DNA of 64,000 nucleotides, from assembly GCF_022790535.1 (NCBI RefSeq), contig NZ_LOHG01000001.1, positions 437,067-501,066 of the forward strand, written 5' to 3'. The position numbers and the translations under genes are program-made. How positions within the stretch are numbered: position 1 is the first letter of the stretch; each line of letters starts with the position of its first letter. Positions 19,163 through 29,256 of this stretch are shown piece after piece. The notes under the pieces were generated by a model that saw nothing but the letters and a program-made list of their open reading frames with translations, was not told the origin of the DNA and did no database searches. This DNA is from Pseudomonas maioricensis (GTDB taxonomy: Bacteria > Pseudomonadota > Gammaproteobacteria > Pseudomonadales > Pseudomonadaceae).

Positions 19163-20842
19163 CTAGCGTTCATGCACGTAGGTCCCCGGTGAAGCCTCAC
19201 CAGCCGGGAAAGCCTTGCTGCCCAGAATCGCCGGGGATTTTCTGAGTTTGCCGGATCGTTCGCTTAGCCAGTTCTGCCAGTGCAGCCACCAGGAGTCGGT
19301 GTGCTTGGTGCCGTTTTCCTGCCAGACCTTCGGATCGACCGGCAACTCGCTGTTGGTCATATAGCGTGCCTTTGGATTGCCGGGCGGGTTGAGAATGCTC
19401 TGGATATGGCCACTGCTGGACAGTACAAATTCTGTCTTCCCACCGAACAGCCGTGCTGATTTGTAGCAGGAGCCCCATGGCGTGATGTGATCGTTGGTCC
19501 CGGCCAGACAAAACACATCGCTGGTGACCTGTTTAAGGTCGATAGGCGTACCGCACACTTCAAGCGCATTGGGGCGGATAAGCGGGTTGTTCTTGAACAT
19601 CTCGATCAGGTCGCCGTGGAAGGCGGCGGGCAGGCGGGTGGTGTCGTTGTTCCAGAACAGGATGTCGAACACTGGCGGCTCGTTGCCGAGCAGGTAGTTG
19701 TTGACCCAGTAGTTCCAGATCAGGTCGTTGGGGCGCATCCAGGCGAACACTTTGGCCATGTCGCTGCCTTCGAGTACTCCCGCCTGATACGAGTGGCGCT
19801 TGGCCGATTCCAGCGTTTGCTCGTCGACGAACAACGCGACGTCGGTGTCCAGCGTGGTATCGAGCACGCTGACCAGCAACGTCAGGGCATTGACCTTCTG
19901 ATCGCCCAGTGCGGCGTAATGGCCGAGCAGCGCAGTGCAGGTAATGCCACCTGAACAAGCGCCGAGCATGTTGACGTCTTTACTGCCGGTGATGGCGGTG
20001 ACCACATCGACGGCTTCCTTGAGCGCATCGATGTACGTCGACAAGCCCCATTCGCGCTGAGCCTTGGTCGGGTTACGCCAGCTGATAATGAACGTCTGCA
20101 CGTTACTGCGCAGACAAAAACGCGCCAGGCTTTTTTCCGGGCTCAGGTCGAACACGTAGAATTTGTTGATTTGCGGCGGTACTACCAGCAGCGGCCTTTC
20201 ATGCACTTGCTCGGTGATTGGCTTGTACTGAATCAACTCAAGCACATCGTTGCGAAACACCACCGAGCCTTCGCTGGTGCCCAGGCTCTTGCCGACTTCG
20301 AAAGCGTCCATGTTGACCTGGCTGGGCATGCCGCCGTTGTGCACCAGATCCTTGGCCAGGTGAGACAGGCCGTCGAGAACGCTTTTGCCGCCGGTTTCGA
20401 AGAAGCGTTTGATTGCTGCTGGATTAGCGGCGGTGTTGGTGGGCGACATGGCTTCGGTCATCAGATTGATGACGAAGTGCCCGCGACTGATTTCCTGAGG
20501 GGAAAGATTGCTGTCGCCGATCCAGTCATGCAGTTCCTTGCGCCAGGCCAGATAGGTCTGCAAGTAACGGCGGTAAACCGGGTTCTGACTCCAGGCCGGG
20601 TCATTGAAACGCCGGTCTTCCGGAGCAGGCTGCAGGGCTGATTTACCCAGAAGCACGTTCTTGAGTTCGACGCTCAAGTGCGCGATGTGTTTGGCGCTAT
20701 GAAAGGGTTGTTTCAACGCCTGGCGCAGGACCATGCGGGCAGTGGTCAGCAAGTCCTTGCGCCGCAGGCCAACCACCGGATTCAAACCCAGCGTGTGTTC
20801 CGAGGCTTGTTGCTGCAGGTCATCGTTGTTTCTGCTACTCAT
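19163..20842 (-). CDS. phaC1: Class II PHA synthase PhaC1
   Basis: A 559-residue medium-chain PHA synthase and the first gene of the pha operon. The catalytic Cys296 is in GACSGG; the Asp is in AGTNDHITPW and the His in SSSGHIQSILNPPG. The N terminus (SEHTLGLNPVVGLRRKDLL) matches the remembered PhaC1 family closely. Its own promoter region upstream carries a sigma-54-like element and a palindrome, described separately. Confidence 0.96.
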   Translation of the reverse strand: MSSRNNDDLQQQASEHTLGLNPVVGLRRKDLLTTARMVLRQALKQPFHSAKHIAHLSVELKNVLLGKSALQPAPEDRRFNDPAWSQNPVYRRYLQTYLAWRKELHDWIGDSNLSPQEISRGHFVINLMTEAMSPTNTAANPAAIKRFFETGGKSVLDGLSHLAKDLVHNGGMPSQVNMDAFEVGKSLGTSEGSVVFRNDVLELIQYKPITEQVHERPLLVVPPQINKFYVFDLSPEKSLARFCLRSNVQTFIISWRNPTKAQREWGLSTYIDALKEAVDVVTAITGSKDVNMLGACSGGITCTALLGHYAALGDQKVNALTLLVSVLDTTLDTDVALFVDEQTLESAKRHSYQAGVLEGSDMAKVFAWMRPNDLIWNYWVNNYLLGNEPPVFDILFWNNDTTRLPAAFHGDLIEMFKNNPLIRPNALEVCGTPIDLKQVTSDVFCLAGTNDHITPWGSCYKSARLFGGKTEFVLSSSGHIQSILNPPGNPKARYMTNSELPVDPKVWQENGTKHTDSWWLHWQNWLSERSGKLRKSPAILGSKAFPAGEASPGTYVHER

Positions 20843-21039
20843 TCACGACGCTCCATTGTCCTGTGGTGAGTACCGCTTCCCTGTGAATCAGTGACACAGG
20901 CAGATGCCGGTACTACTGCTCGGGTGACCGATGATGGCTAAACCGCTTATCCCTGAAGAGGTGGCCGTCGCGGTGGACGCGTGAACAATTGCGCTCCTTG
21001 CGACGACTTCTTTGCAAACCTTTCAACTGCATTTGAGGA

Positions 21040-21057
21040 TGCAGGGAACTTGCCAAA
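21040..21057 (-). promoter_or_regulatory. Candidate sigma-54 (-24/-12) promoter of phaC1
   Basis: On the minus strand the sequence reads TTGGCAAGTTCCCTGCAT, which has the GG-N10-GC spacing and close TTGGCA / TGCA boxes of RpoN promoters. It is about 200 bases upstream of the phaC1 start. A sigma-54-like promoter before phaC1 has been described for P. aeruginosa. Activity here is inferred. Confidence 0.45.
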
Positions 21058-21075
21058 ACCATTGGTTACGCGAGA

Positions 21076-21091
21076 TTGCGAAAAATCGCAA
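21076..21091. promoter_or_regulatory. Palindrome upstream of the phaC1 promoter
   Basis: TTGCGA-AAAA-TCGCAA is a perfect dyad, 19 bases upstream of the candidate -24 box in the direction of phaC1. Its position suits an activator site. The cognate protein (PhaD or another) is not known. Confidence 0.35.
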
Positions 21092-21182
21092 GCAGCACCA
21101 ATCATTGGCCGCTGCGCGGCACATTCAAGCAAAAGGAATTAGAAAGTGCGTCCTAAAACGCCGGGCGGCTCTGGGGTGCGGG

Positions 21183-21560
21183 TTAGAGCATCAGCCGGAT
21201 GACTTGCTCGGAAGGGTCGCGGGACTTGCCAGCGTTTTTCAGCTCAAGCAGATAATCATTCCACAGGTCTTCCTGGCGTTGCGCCAGTTCGTAAAGATAC
21301 TCCCATGTGAACAGTCCGCTGTCATGACCGTCGTCGAAGGTCAATTTCAGTGCGTATTGCCCGGCAGGTTCTACCTTGGTAAGCCCTACGCCGAGTTTGC
21401 CGAATTGCAGGATCGGCTTGCCATGGCCCTGAACCTCGGCCGATGGCGAATGCACCCTCAGAAACTCTGCAGGCAGGTGATATTCCTCGCTTGGCCCGTA
21501 CTTGAGAGTCAGGGTTTTCGAGGCTTTGTGGAGCTGGATGGCTGTAGGAAGTTTGGGCAT
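21183..21560 (-). CDS. DUF971 / GBBH-like N-terminal domain protein
   Basis: A 125-residue protein with the gamma-butyrobetaine-hydroxylase-like N-terminal domain (DUF971). Recognisable pieces are IQLHKASKTLTLKYG, LPAEFLRVHSPSAEV and LTFDDGHDSGLFTWEYLYEL. The domain is often stand-alone and is linked to iron-sulfur proteins; its biochemical role is not established. It lies between hslU and phaC1, the same place as in other pseudomonads. Confidence 0.88.
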   Translation of the reverse strand: MPKLPTAIQLHKASKTLTLKYGPSEEYHLPAEFLRVHSPSAEVQGHGKPILQFGKLGVGLTKVEPAGQYALKLTFDDGHDSGLFTWEYLYELAQRQEDLWNDYLLELKNAGKSRDPSEQVIRLML

Positions 21561-21577
21561 GTCACACCGGATGATAT

Positions 21578-21704
21578 CTGTAGGAGTGAGCTTGCTCGCG
21601 ATCGGCTGCGAAGCAGTCGTGAATTAGTGAATTCACCATTGCTAAAAAGGTCGTGCCGACCTTATCGCGAGCAAGGTGGAGCGCCACCCCGGTCACTCCT
21701 ACAG
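21578..21704. repeat. REP-like inverted repeat with an insertion in one arm
   Basis: The left arm at 21578-21602 is the GTGAGCTTGCTCGCGAT type. The right arm is split: ATCGCGAGCAAG at 21664-21675 and CACTCCTACAG at 21694-21704, with 18 bases (21676-21693) where two are expected. Bases 21675-21688 form their own hairpin, GGTGG-AGCG-CCACC. Confidence 0.8.
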
Positions 21705-21713
21705 TAATTTTCG

Positions 21714-23051
21714 TTAAAGAATATACCGCGACAGATCCTCATCCTTGGCCAGTTCGCCAAGGTGACTGTTCACGTACTCGGCATCAATGCGGATCGGCGC
21801 TGCATCCGGATCAGTCGCCAGGTCACCGGCGCTGAACGACACTTCTTCCAGCAAGCGCTCAAGCAGTGTGTGCAGACGACGCGCACCGATGTTCTCGGTC
21901 TTCTCGTTGACCTGCCAGGCAATTTCGGCGAGACGCTTGATGCCGTCTGCTTCGAACGCGATGTTCAAACCTTCAGTTTTCAGCAGCGCGCAGTATTGCT
22001 CGGTCAGGGACGCGTGCGGCTCGCTGAGAATACGTTCGAAATCCTGCGGCGACAGCGCCTTGAGTTCTACACGGATCGGCAGACGGCCTTGCAGCTCTGG
22101 CACCAGGTCACTCGGCTTGCTCAAGTGGAATGCACCGGAAGCGATGAACAGGATGTGGTCAGTCTTGACCATGCCCAGCTTGGTGTTGACCGTGCAGCCT
22201 TCGATCAGTGGCAGCAAGTCGCGTTGTACGCCTTCACGAGACACATCGGCACCGCCGACATTGCCGCGCTTGGCAACTTTGTCGATTTCGTCGATGAACA
22301 CGATGCCGTGCTGTTCGACGGCTTCCAGCGCCTTGGCTTTAAGCTCTTCTTCGTTGACGAGGCGACCTGCTTCCTCCTCACGTACCAGCTTGAGTGCTTC
22401 CTTGACCTTGAGCTTGCGGCTCTTCTTCTTGCCCTTGCCCATGTTGGCAAACAGGCTTTGCAGCTGGTTGGTCATCTCTTCCATGCCCGGTGGCGCGGAA
22501 ATGTCGACGCCAACGGCTTCGCTGACTTCGATCTCGATTTCCTTGTCGTCCAACTGACCTTCACGCAGGCGCTTGCGGAACAACTGACGGGTGTTGGAAT
22601 CGTTGCTCGGCGCGGCTTCTTCCTGGAAACCAGTGCGGGCAGGCGGCAGCAGGGCGTCGAGGATGCGGTCTTCAGCCGCGTCTTCGGCGCGGTGGCGAAC
22701 CTTGATGATTTCCTGTTCGCGCAGCAGCTTGATCGCCGCGTCGGCCAGATCACGAATGATCGACTCAACGTCGCGGCCGACATAGCCGACCTCGGTGAAC
22801 TTGGTCGCTTCGACCTTGATGAACGGCGCGTTGGCCAGCTTGGCCAGACGACGGGCGATTTCGGTTTTACCGACACCAGTCGGGCCGATCATCAGGATGT
22901 TCTTGGGCGTTACTTCAACGCGCAGCTCTTCAGGCAGTTGCATCCGGCGCCAGCGATTACGCAGGGCGATGGCAACGGCGCGCTTGGCATCGTCCTGGCC
23001 GATGATATGGCGGTTCAGTTCGTGGACAATTTCACGGGGAGTCATTGACAT
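21714..23051 (-). CDS. hslU: ATP-dependent protease ATPase subunit HslU
   Basis: A 445-residue AAA+ unfoldase that feeds substrates to the HslV peptidase in the cytoplasm. Walker A is [11 protein letters not shown] near residue 57, Walker B is [10 protein letters not shown], and the variable I-domain lies between them (about residues 110-245). It ends SRYIL, the conserved C terminus that inserts into HslV. It is downstream of hslV by 68 bases in the same transcription unit. Confidence 0.97.
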   Translation of the reverse strand: MSMTPREIVHELNRHIIGQDDAKRAVAIALRNRWRRMQLPEELRVEVTPKNILMIGPTGVGKTEIARRLAKLANAPFIKVEATKFTEVGYVGRDVESIIRDLADAAIKLLREQEIIKVRHRAEDAAEDRILDALLPPARTGFQEEAAPSNDSNTRQLFRKRLREGQLDDKEIEIEVSEAVGVDISAPPGMEEMTNQLQSLFANMGKGKKKSRKLKVKEALKLVREEEAGRLVNEEELKAKALEAVEQHGIVFIDEIDKVAKRGNVGGADVSREGVQRDLLPLIEGCTVNTKLGMVKTDHILFIASGAFHLSKPSDLVPELQGRLPIRVELKALSPQDFERILSEPHASLTEQYCALLKTEGLNIAFEADGIKRLAEIAWQVNEKTENIGARRLHTLLERLLEEVSFSAGDLATDPDAAPIRIDAEYVNSHLGELAKDEDLSRYIL

Positions 23052-23119
23052 GGTATTTGGCGGTCCTCCAGCTGATTCAGGTTCGGCATGGCCGCTGGTT
23101 GCAGCGGCCAGGGCGAGGC

Positions 23120-23650
23120 TTACTCAGCGAGGTCCTGCTCCTCAATGGTGATGTTGTGGTTGGTGAACACGCAGATATCGCCAGCGATATGCAATGCGGT
23201 TTCGGCAATTTCACGCGCCGACAGGTCGGTCTTTTGCAGCAGGGCGCGAGCCGCAGCTTGAGCGAAAGCGCCACCAGAACCCATGGCAATAAGGCCGTCT
23301 TCGGGCTCAACTACGTCGCCGTTACCGGTGATGATCAGCGAAGCGTCTTTATTGGCAACCGCCAGCATGGCTTCCAGGCGGCTCAGGGAACGGTCGGTTC
23401 GCCAGTCTTTGGCGAGTTCTACGGCGGCACGCACCAGATGACCTTGGTGCTTTTCAAGTTGCCCTTCAAAGCGTTCGAAAAGAGTGAACGCATCGGCCGT
23501 GGCGCCGGCGAAACCGGCAATTACTTCACCGTGGTACAGACGACGCACTTTCTTGGCGTTGCCTTTCATGACGGTGTTGCCCAGAGAAACCTGGCCGTCG
23601 CCAGCCATGACGACTTTGCCGTGGCGGCGCACTGAAACGATGGTGGTCAA
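23120..23650 (-). CDS. hslV: ATP-dependent protease peptidase subunit HslV
   Basis: A 176-residue proteasome-beta-like threonine peptidase. After removal of the first Met the chain begins [10 protein letters not shown], with Thr1 as nucleophile, and [20 protein letters not shown] is diagnostic. The start codon must be the TTG at 23650, because the family N terminus begins exactly there. The ATG at 23698 would add 16 residues and bury the catalytic Thr. GGAG lies just upstream of the TTG. Confidence 0.95.
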   Translation of the reverse strand: MTTIVSVRRHGKVVMAGDGQVSLGNTVMKGNAKKVRRLYHGEVIAGFAGATADAFTLFERFEGQLEKHQGHLVRAAVELAKDWRTDRSLSRLEAMLAVANKDASLIITGNGDVVEPEDGLIAMGSGGAFAQAAARALLQKTDLSAREIAETALHIAGDICVFTNHNITIEEQDLAE

Positions 23651-23762
23651 GGGAGAGTCTCCACACAGCGGGGCGAAAATGCCCTGGTGAAAACTCATAT
23701 GGGGGTGTAGGAAAGGATTTCAACCGTGGGGGATGAGTGGTGGTGAGGGGCGAGCATAACAA

Positions 23763-23853
23763 CTGTAGGAGTGAGCTTGCTCGCGATGGCGTCAGTTCAT
23801 GCGATAAATTCGTCGACCATGAAATCCGATCGCGAGCAAGCTCACTCCTACAG
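23763..23853. repeat. REP-like inverted repeat, GTGAGCTTGCTCGCGAT type
   Basis: Perfect 25-bp arms at 23763-23787 and 23829-23853, upstream of hslV. Confidence 0.87.
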
Positions 23854-23930
23854 GGTCCGCGTTTGCTGCACGGCATTGCGGGGTCTGGACGACTGGGGCG
23901 CTCCTACAGGCCAGCATTTCGGCAGTGATA

Positions 23931-24020
23931 TGTGGGAGCGAATTCATTCGCGAAGGCGTCTTGTCAGGCACCGATGACTCAAGACGTTGCGGCCTCTTCC
24001 CGAATGAATTCGGTCCCACA
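23931..24020. repeat. REP-like inverted repeat, GCGAATTCATTCGCGAA type
   Basis: Imperfect 24-bp arms at 23931-23954 and 23997-24020 (outer end TGTGGGAGCGAATTC). A second element within 80 bases of the one at 23763-23853, with a different inner arm. It lies between the SPOR gene and hslV. Confidence 0.75.
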
Positions 24021-24038
24021 GGGATCCGGGTGTGAGAG

Positions 24039-24719
24039 TTATTTACTACGTTGCTGCAACAACAAGTTACTAAAGCCACCGCTCGCCAACTGCTTCTGGG
24101 CCACGGTCAGTTGCTCGCGGTTGCTGAACGGTCCGACCAGCACGCGGTACCAGGTTTCGTCCTTGACCGTGCCTGATTCCACGGCGGCGCTCTGGCCGAG
24201 CAGGATGATCTGCGCGCGCACCTTGTCGGCGTCTTCTTTCTTGCGGAACGAGCCCGCTTGCAGGAAGAATTGTGTCACCGCTGCCGGTTTGGCCACAGGC
24301 GGTGCCGGTGGCGGAGTCAGGCCGCTGAGCGCTGCCTGAGCGCGTGCGGTGTCGATCTTCGCGGCTTGCTCAGGCGTGACCGGCGCAACCACTGGAGGCG
24401 GGGTTTTCTCAGGCACGGCTTCGTTAGGCACGATGACTTCCGATTCCGGCAGCAGCGTGTAGAAGTCGTACTTGGGCTTGACCGGTGCTGTCGGGCTCGG
24501 CGGCGTCTTGTTCGCTTCGGCGATTTTTGCCGCCTTGGCATCAGCCCTGACTCGCTTGATGTCATCGCCGCCCGGTTCGAGCTTCATCAGAAAAACGACG
24601 AAGGCACCGACGCTGAGACCGATTGCCAGCCACAGCCATCCAGGAATCGGCTTCTTCGCGGGTGCCTGATAACGGCTGGCGCCGCGCTTGGGAGCAGGTT
24701 TCTTTTTCGCAGCAGCCAA
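24039..24719 (-). CDS. SPOR-domain membrane protein (FtsN-like)
   Basis: A 226-residue bitopic protein. It has a short basic cytoplasmic N terminus (KKKPAPKRGASRYQAPAKK), one membrane helix at about 28-46 (WLWLAIGLSVGAFVVFL), a Pro/Ala-rich linker, and a C-terminal SPOR domain at about 145-220 (FFLQAGSFRKKEDADKVRAQ) that binds denuded septal peptidoglycan. The start is a TTG one base after the argS stop, with GGAGCG upstream. It is probably coupled to argS. A cell-division role is inferred from the SPOR domain. Confidence 0.87.
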   Translation of the reverse strand: MAAAKKKPAPKRGASRYQAPAKKPIPGWLWLAIGLSVGAFVVFLMKLEPGGDDIKRVRADAKAAKIAEANKTPPSPTAPVKPKYDFYTLLPESEVIVPNEAVPEKTPPPVVAPVTPEQAAKIDTARAQAALSGLTPPPAPPVAKPAAVTQFFLQAGSFRKKEDADKVRAQIILLGQSAAVESGTVKDETWYRVLVGPFSNREQLTVAQKQLASGGFSNLLLQQRSK

Positions 24720-24720
24720 C

Positions 24721-26457
24721 TTACATACGCTCCAGAGTTTCCAGACCCAGCAGTTGCAGGCCTTGCTTGAGGGTGCGGCCGGTCAATGCAGCAAGGCGCA
24801 AACGGCTCTGCTGTTGTTCGGCATTATCAGCTCCCAGGATCGGGCAGTTCTCGTAGAAGCTGGAGAACAACCCGGCGAGGTCATAGATGTAAGCGCACAG
24901 AACGTGCGGCGTGCCTTTGTCGGCGACGTTGTTGAGGATTTCCCCAAACTGCGCCAGGCGTGCAGCCAGCTCTTGCTCCTGTGATGCCTCAAGGACGATC
25001 TGGCCCTTGCTGGCATCAAACGGCGTACCGAGTTTACGGAACACACCCGCAACCCGTGTGTACGCATAGAGAAGATAAGGCGCGGTATTGCCTTCGAAGC
25101 TGAGCATCTGATCGAAATTGAAGCTGTAGTCGCTGGCCCGATGCTTTGACAGGTCTGCGTACTTCACCGCGCTGATGCCAACGGCCTTGGCGATGGTGCG
25201 CAGTTCGTCTTCAGGCAGCTCGGGGTTCTTTTCCTTGACCAGTGTGTAGGCACGCTCCTTGGCTTCTTCAAGCAGGTCGATCAGTTTGACCGTGCCGCCA
25301 TCGCGAGTCTTGAACGGGCGGCCGTCGGCGCCGTTCATGGTGCCGAAGCCCATGTGTTCCAGTTGCATGCCTTCGTGGACGAAACCGGCACGACGTGCCA
25401 CTTCGAAGACCTGCTGGAAGTGCAGCGCCTGACGCTGATCGACGAAATACAGGGCGCGATCAGCCTTCAATACGTTGCTGCGATAACGGATCGCAGCCAG
25501 GTCGGTGGTCGCGTACAGATATCCGCCACCGGCCTTTTGCACAATCACTGGCAGCGGGGTGTCGTCGGCTGTTCTGAATTCTTCGAGGAAGACGCACTGT
25601 GCGCCGTTGCTTTCAACCAGCAGGCCGGTTGCTTTCAGATCGGCAACTACGTTGGCCAGATCATCGTTGTAAGCGCTTTCGCCCATGACGTCTGCCGGGG
25701 TCAGTTTGACGTTCAGCAGGTCGTAGACTTTCTGGCAGTGGGACAGCGAGATGTCTTTGAATTTGGTCCACAGGCTCAGGCATTCAGCGTCACCGGCCTG
25801 CAGTTTTACCACCAGCCCACGGGCGCGGTCGGCGAACTCTTCGGACTCATCAAAGCGTTTTTTCGCGGCGCGGTAGAAGTCTTCCAGGTCCGACAACTCG
25901 TCACTGGTGGCTGGCTGCTCTTGCAGATAAGCCAGCAGCATGCCGAACTGCGTACCCCAGTCGCCCACGTGGTTCTGACGGATAACAGTGTCACCGAGAA
26001 ACTCCAGGACGCTGGCAACACCGTCGCCGATGATCGTCGAGCGCAGGTGACCTACGTGCATTTCCTTGGCGAGGTTTGGTGCGGACAGATCGACAACCGT
26101 GCGCTGCGCCGGACCGGCTTTGCGCACTGACAGCTGGGCGTCGGCCAGCGCGGCGTCAAGGCGTGCGGCCAGAGCCTGAGTGTTCTGGAAGAAGTTCAGG
26201 AAGCCGGGACCGGCGATTTCAACCTTGCTGATCTGCTCATCGGCAGGCAGCGCGGCGATCAGCTTTTCAGCCAGATCACGGGGCTTCATACCGGCTGGCT
26301 TGGCCAGCATCATGGCGATGTTGCTGGCGAAGTCGCCGTGGGTCTTGTCCTTGGCATTCTCCACCTGAATCACTGGCGACAGGCCTTCTGGCAAGACGCC
26401 TTCGGTGACGAGTTGGCTCAGGGCTTGTTGGATCAGCTGGCGAATGATGTCTTTCAT
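24721..26457 (-). CDS. argS: Arginyl-tRNA synthetase
   Basis: A 578-residue class I aminoacyl-tRNA synthetase charging tRNA-Arg. The HIGH-like motif HVGH occurs in [20 protein letters not shown]. The KMSKS site is replaced by a lysine-poor loop ([14 protein letters not shown]), as usual for ArgRS. The N-terminal Add-1 domain (first 100 residues) and C-terminal DALR domain ending LGLETLERM are complete. The start at MKDIIRQL is the family start; the longer frame upstream overlaps priA and is not used. Confidence 0.97.
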   Translation of the reverse strand: MKDIIRQLIQQALSQLVTEGVLPEGLSPVIQVENAKDKTHGDFASNIAMMLAKPAGMKPRDLAEKLIAALPADEQISKVEIAGPGFLNFFQNTQALAARLDAALADAQLSVRKAGPAQRTVVDLSAPNLAKEMHVGHLRSTIIGDGVASVLEFLGDTVIRQNHVGDWGTQFGMLLAYLQEQPATSDELSDLEDFYRAAKKRFDESEEFADRARGLVVKLQAGDAECLSLWTKFKDISLSHCQKVYDLLNVKLTPADVMGESAYNDDLANVVADLKATGLLVESNGAQCVFLEEFRTADDTPLPVIVQKAGGGYLYATTDLAAIRYRSNVLKADRALYFVDQRQALHFQQVFEVARRAGFVHEGMQLEHMGFGTMNGADGRPFKTRDGGTVKLIDLLEEAKERAYTLVKEKNPELPEDELRTIAKAVGISAVKYADLSKHRASDYSFNFDQMLSFEGNTAPYLLYAYTRVAGVFRKLGTPFDASKGQIVLEASQEQELAARLAQFGEILNNVADKGTPHVLCAYIYDLAGLFSSFYENCPILGADNAEQQQSRLRLAALTGRTLKQGLQLLGLETLERM

Positions 26458-26603
26458 GATGCTCTCTTTCGACCGCAAGCGCGGCAGCGCCTGGATGCGC
26501 GGGTGGAAAAACTGGGCATTATCCGTTGCCGGAGCCACCTTGCCAACCGCGTTGGATGTGCGGTCTGAAATTTCCCTGTGGGTGTTTTGCGCAGGGCATG
26601 CAT

Positions 26604-28823
26604 TTAATACAAATCCACCGGATCCACATCCAGCGACCACCTGACCTGCCTGCCACTCGGCATTTGCTCAAGGGCCAGCAGCCAGGCGCTGAGCAGTTTG
26701 TGCAGGGGCGCGCGAGCATTGGACTGCAGCAGCAATTGGGCTCGATATCGACCGGCGCGACGTTCCATCGGCGCCGGGACCGGGCCCAGCAGTTCAATAC
26801 CGCCCAGACTCATGTCGACCAGCAATTGCTCGGCTTCGGCGCAGGCCTCATCGAGAAAACCTTCGGCCTGACCGGGTTTGTGCGCTTCTGCCCGTAACAG
26901 AGCCAGGTGCGCAAAAGGCGGCAAGCCGGCCGCGCGACGTTCGCTCAGAGCTTGCTCCGCGAAGGCGAAATAACCCTGTTCAGTGAGCTGAATCAGCAGC
27001 GGATGGTCTGCCAGATGCGTCTGGATGATGACCCGGCCAGGCTCTTCAGCCCGTCCGGCACGGCCTGCGACCTGGACTATCAACTGCGCCATGCGCTCGC
27101 TGGCGCGGAAATCCCCGGAAAACAGGCCTCCATCGGCGTCCAGAATCGACACTAAGGTCACGCGCGGAAAGTGGTGCCCTTTGGCGAGCATCTGCGTACC
27201 GACCAGAATGCACGGCTGCCCACGCTGGATGGTTGCGAACAGTTGATTCATTGCGTCCTTGCGCGAGGTGCTGTCACGGTCGACCCGCAACACCGGGTAA
27301 TCCGGAAACAGAATGGCCAGACGCTCTTCGGCGCGCTCGGTGCCTGCGCCAACCGGACGTAGATCCACTTTGCCGCATGACGGGCATTGGCGCGGCACGC
27401 GTTCGACATGGCCGCAATGGTGGCAGCGCAGTTCGCCGGAGCGTTGGTGGACCGTCATTCGCGCATCGCAGCGTGGGCAGCCCGACAGCCAGCCGCAGTC
27501 GTGACACAGCAGTGTCGGCGCAAAGCCGCGTCGATTGAGGAAGACCAATACTTGCTGGCCAGCTTCGAGGGTCTGGCCGATAGCTTGTTGCATCGGCCCG
27601 GAAATACCACTGTCCAGCGGCCGGCTTTTCACGTCCAGACGCATGAACTTCGGTTGTTGTGCGCCTCCAGCTCGTTGGTTGAGGCGCAGCAAGCCGTACC
27701 GTCCGGTGTAGGCGTTGTGCAGGCTTTCCAGTGATGGAGTGGCCGAGCCGAGCACGATGGGAATGTTTTCCTGGCGGGCGCGCACCAGTGCCAGGTCCCG
27801 GGCGTGATAACGCAAGCCTTCCTGCTGTTTATAGGAGCCGTCGTGCTCTTCGTCGATGATGATCAGGCCGGGGTTCTTCATCGGTGTGAACAGCGCCGAA
27901 CGGGTACCGATAATGATGTCGGCCTCGCCGTCCCGCGCCGCCAGCCAGGCGTCCAGCCGGTCGCGGTCATTGACTGCTGAGTGCAGCAAGGCGATGCGTG
28001 CGTTGAAGCGTTGCTCGAAGCGCGCGAGGGTTTGTGGGCCGAGGTTGATTTCCGGGATCAGTACCAGCGCCTGTTTACCGGCTTCCAGTGTCTCGCGGAT
28101 CAGCTGTAAATAGACTTCGGTCTTTCCGCTGCCGGTAACGCCTGCAAGCAGAAACGCGTGAAAGCTGTCGAACCCGGCGCGAATGGCCTCGCAGGCAGCG
28201 CGTTGTTCGGTGTTAAGCGGTAGCTCCGGCTGCGCGAGCCAGTGCTCGTGCCGTGCCGACGGTGCATGGCTACGCACCTCGACCTGAACCAGCTCTTTGG
28301 CCAGCAACAGGTTCAGGCTCTCTTTATTAAGCATCAGTTTACTGAGCAACTGATGGGCAACGCCGTGAGGATGCTGGGCCAGCGTCATCAGGGCTTCACG
28401 CTGTTTGGGCGCCCGGGCGATGCGCGGGTCGTCCACGCTGGCGTTTGGCGCGACCTGCCAGAAGCGTTCCTGGCGCGATTCCGCCGGTTCACCCTGGCGC
28501 AGCAGGACCGGCAACGCCCAGCTCAAGGTGTCGCCGAGGCTGTGTTGATAATACTGAGAGGTCCAGAGACACAGTTTGAACAGTGAAGGCGGCAGAGGTG
28601 CTTGCTCGTCCAGCAGCGCAATGGCGGGCCTGAGCTTGTCGGCAGGTACTTCGCTGTGGTCGGCGATCTCGATCAGGATGCCGATCATTTCCCGGCGGCC
28701 GAACGGCACTCGCAGGCGCATGCCTGGTTGCAAGGCGCTGCGCAGCACTCCGGCGGGGGCTCGGTAGTCGAACAGACGCCGCAGTGGCGAAGGCAAGGCA
28801 AGGCGCAGAATAGCGTCGGGCAC
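26604..28823 (-). CDS. priA: Primosomal protein N' (replication restart helicase PriA)
   Basis: A 739-residue DEAD-box-like 3'-5' helicase that reloads replication at stalled forks. Walker A is [11 protein letters not shown] and the Walker B DEEH box is in [12 protein letters not shown]. The eight zinc-binding cysteines lie in [13 protein letters not shown] and [17 protein letters not shown]. The N-terminal 3'BD and winged-helix domains precede the helicase core. Transcribed in the same direction as argS. Confidence 0.97.
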   Translation of the reverse strand: MPDAILRLALPSPLRRLFDYRAPAGVLRSALQPGMRLRVPFGRREMIGILIEIADHSEVPADKLRPAIALLDEQAPLPPSLFKLCLWTSQYYQHSLGDTLSWALPVLLRQGEPAESRQERFWQVAPNASVDDPRIARAPKQREALMTLAQHPHGVAHQLLSKLMLNKESLNLLLAKELVQVEVRSHAPSARHEHWLAQPELPLNTEQRAACEAIRAGFDSFHAFLLAGVTGSGKTEVYLQLIRETLEAGKQALVLIPEINLGPQTLARFEQRFNARIALLHSAVNDRDRLDAWLAARDGEADIIIGTRSALFTPMKNPGLIIIDEEHDGSYKQQEGLRYHARDLALVRARQENIPIVLGSATPSLESLHNAYTGRYGLLRLNQRAGGAQQPKFMRLDVKSRPLDSGISGPMQQAIGQTLEAGQQVLVFLNRRGFAPTLLCHDCGWLSGCPRCDARMTVHQRSGELRCHHCGHVERVPRQCPSCGKVDLRPVGAGTERAEERLAILFPDYPVLRVDRDSTSRKDAMNQLFATIQRGQPCILVGTQMLAKGHHFPRVTLVSILDADGGLFSGDFRASERMAQLIVQVAGRAGRAEEPGRVIIQTHLADHPLLIQLTEQGYFAFAEQALSERRAAGLPPFAHLALLRAEAHKPGQAEGFLDEACAEAEQLLVDMSLGGIELLGPVPAPMERRAGRYRAQLLLQSNARAPLHKLLSAWLLALEQMPSGRQVRWSLDVDPVDLY

Positions 28824-28901
28824 GCGGGGTTTCCCTGTTACGGTATGTGACGGATGCGCGATCTTAGCAGACGCAAGCGGACGACCGGCTTAAAGGTTTA
28901 C

Positions 28902-28929
28902 TTGCGCGATTTGCATTGTCTGGTAAGAT
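28902..28929 (+). promoter_or_regulatory. Candidate sigma-70 promoter of rpmE
   Basis: A TTGCGC box at 28902-28907 and TAAGAT at 28924-28929 are separated by 16 bases, about 70 bases before the rpmE start. This is a reasonable housekeeping promoter; it is read by eye only. Confidence 0.45.
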
Positions 28930-28999
28930 TCGCGGCCTATTTACGTGCGGTATTCGACAATAGTGTTGGATGGCGGCACGCTAGCCCGAGGAAGTACCG

Positions 29000-29233
29000 A
29001 TGAAAGCTGATATCCATCCAGTTTACGAAGCCATTGACGCTACTTGCAGCTGCGGCAATGTCATCAAAACCCGTTCGACTCTCGCCAAGCCTCTGAGCCT
29101 GGACGTTTGCAACGAGTGCCACCCGTTCTACACCGGCAAGCAGAAGACTCTTGACGTTGGCGGCCGTGTTGACAAGTTCAAGTCGCGCTTCGGTGCGTTC
29201 GGCGCTACCAAAGCTCCTGCTGCTGCAGAGTAA
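29000..29233 (+). CDS. rpmE: 50S ribosomal protein L31 (zinc-binding form)
   Basis: A 77-residue ribosomal protein. It keeps the cysteines CSCG (residues 16-19) and CNEC (residues 37-40), so it is the zinc-containing C+ form; a C- paralogue, if any, is not in the window. The C-terminal [11 protein letters not shown] extension is slightly longer than in E. coli. Its transcript probably ends in the terminator at 29277-29307, which lies inside the next gene. Confidence 0.96.
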   Translation: MKADIHPVYEAIDATCSCGNVIKTRSTLAKPLSLDVCNECHPFYTGKQKTLDVGGRVDKFKSRFGAFGATKAPAAAE

Positions 29234-29256
29234 GGTTGGCCGATCTGGAAAATCCA

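Larger units (their letters stand above)
20843..21182. other. Non-coding region upstream of phaC1
   Basis: A 340-base gap between phaC1 and the DUF971 gene, both on the minus strand. It holds no credible gene. It contains the candidate sigma-54 element (21040-21057) and a perfect 6-bp palindrome with a 4-base spacer (21076-21091). Nothing else is clear. Confidence 0.6.

Noticed and set aside
21762..23048. Open frame of 428 codons antisense to hslU
   Set aside because: Mirrors the hslU gene; HslU carries all family motifs while this frame has none.
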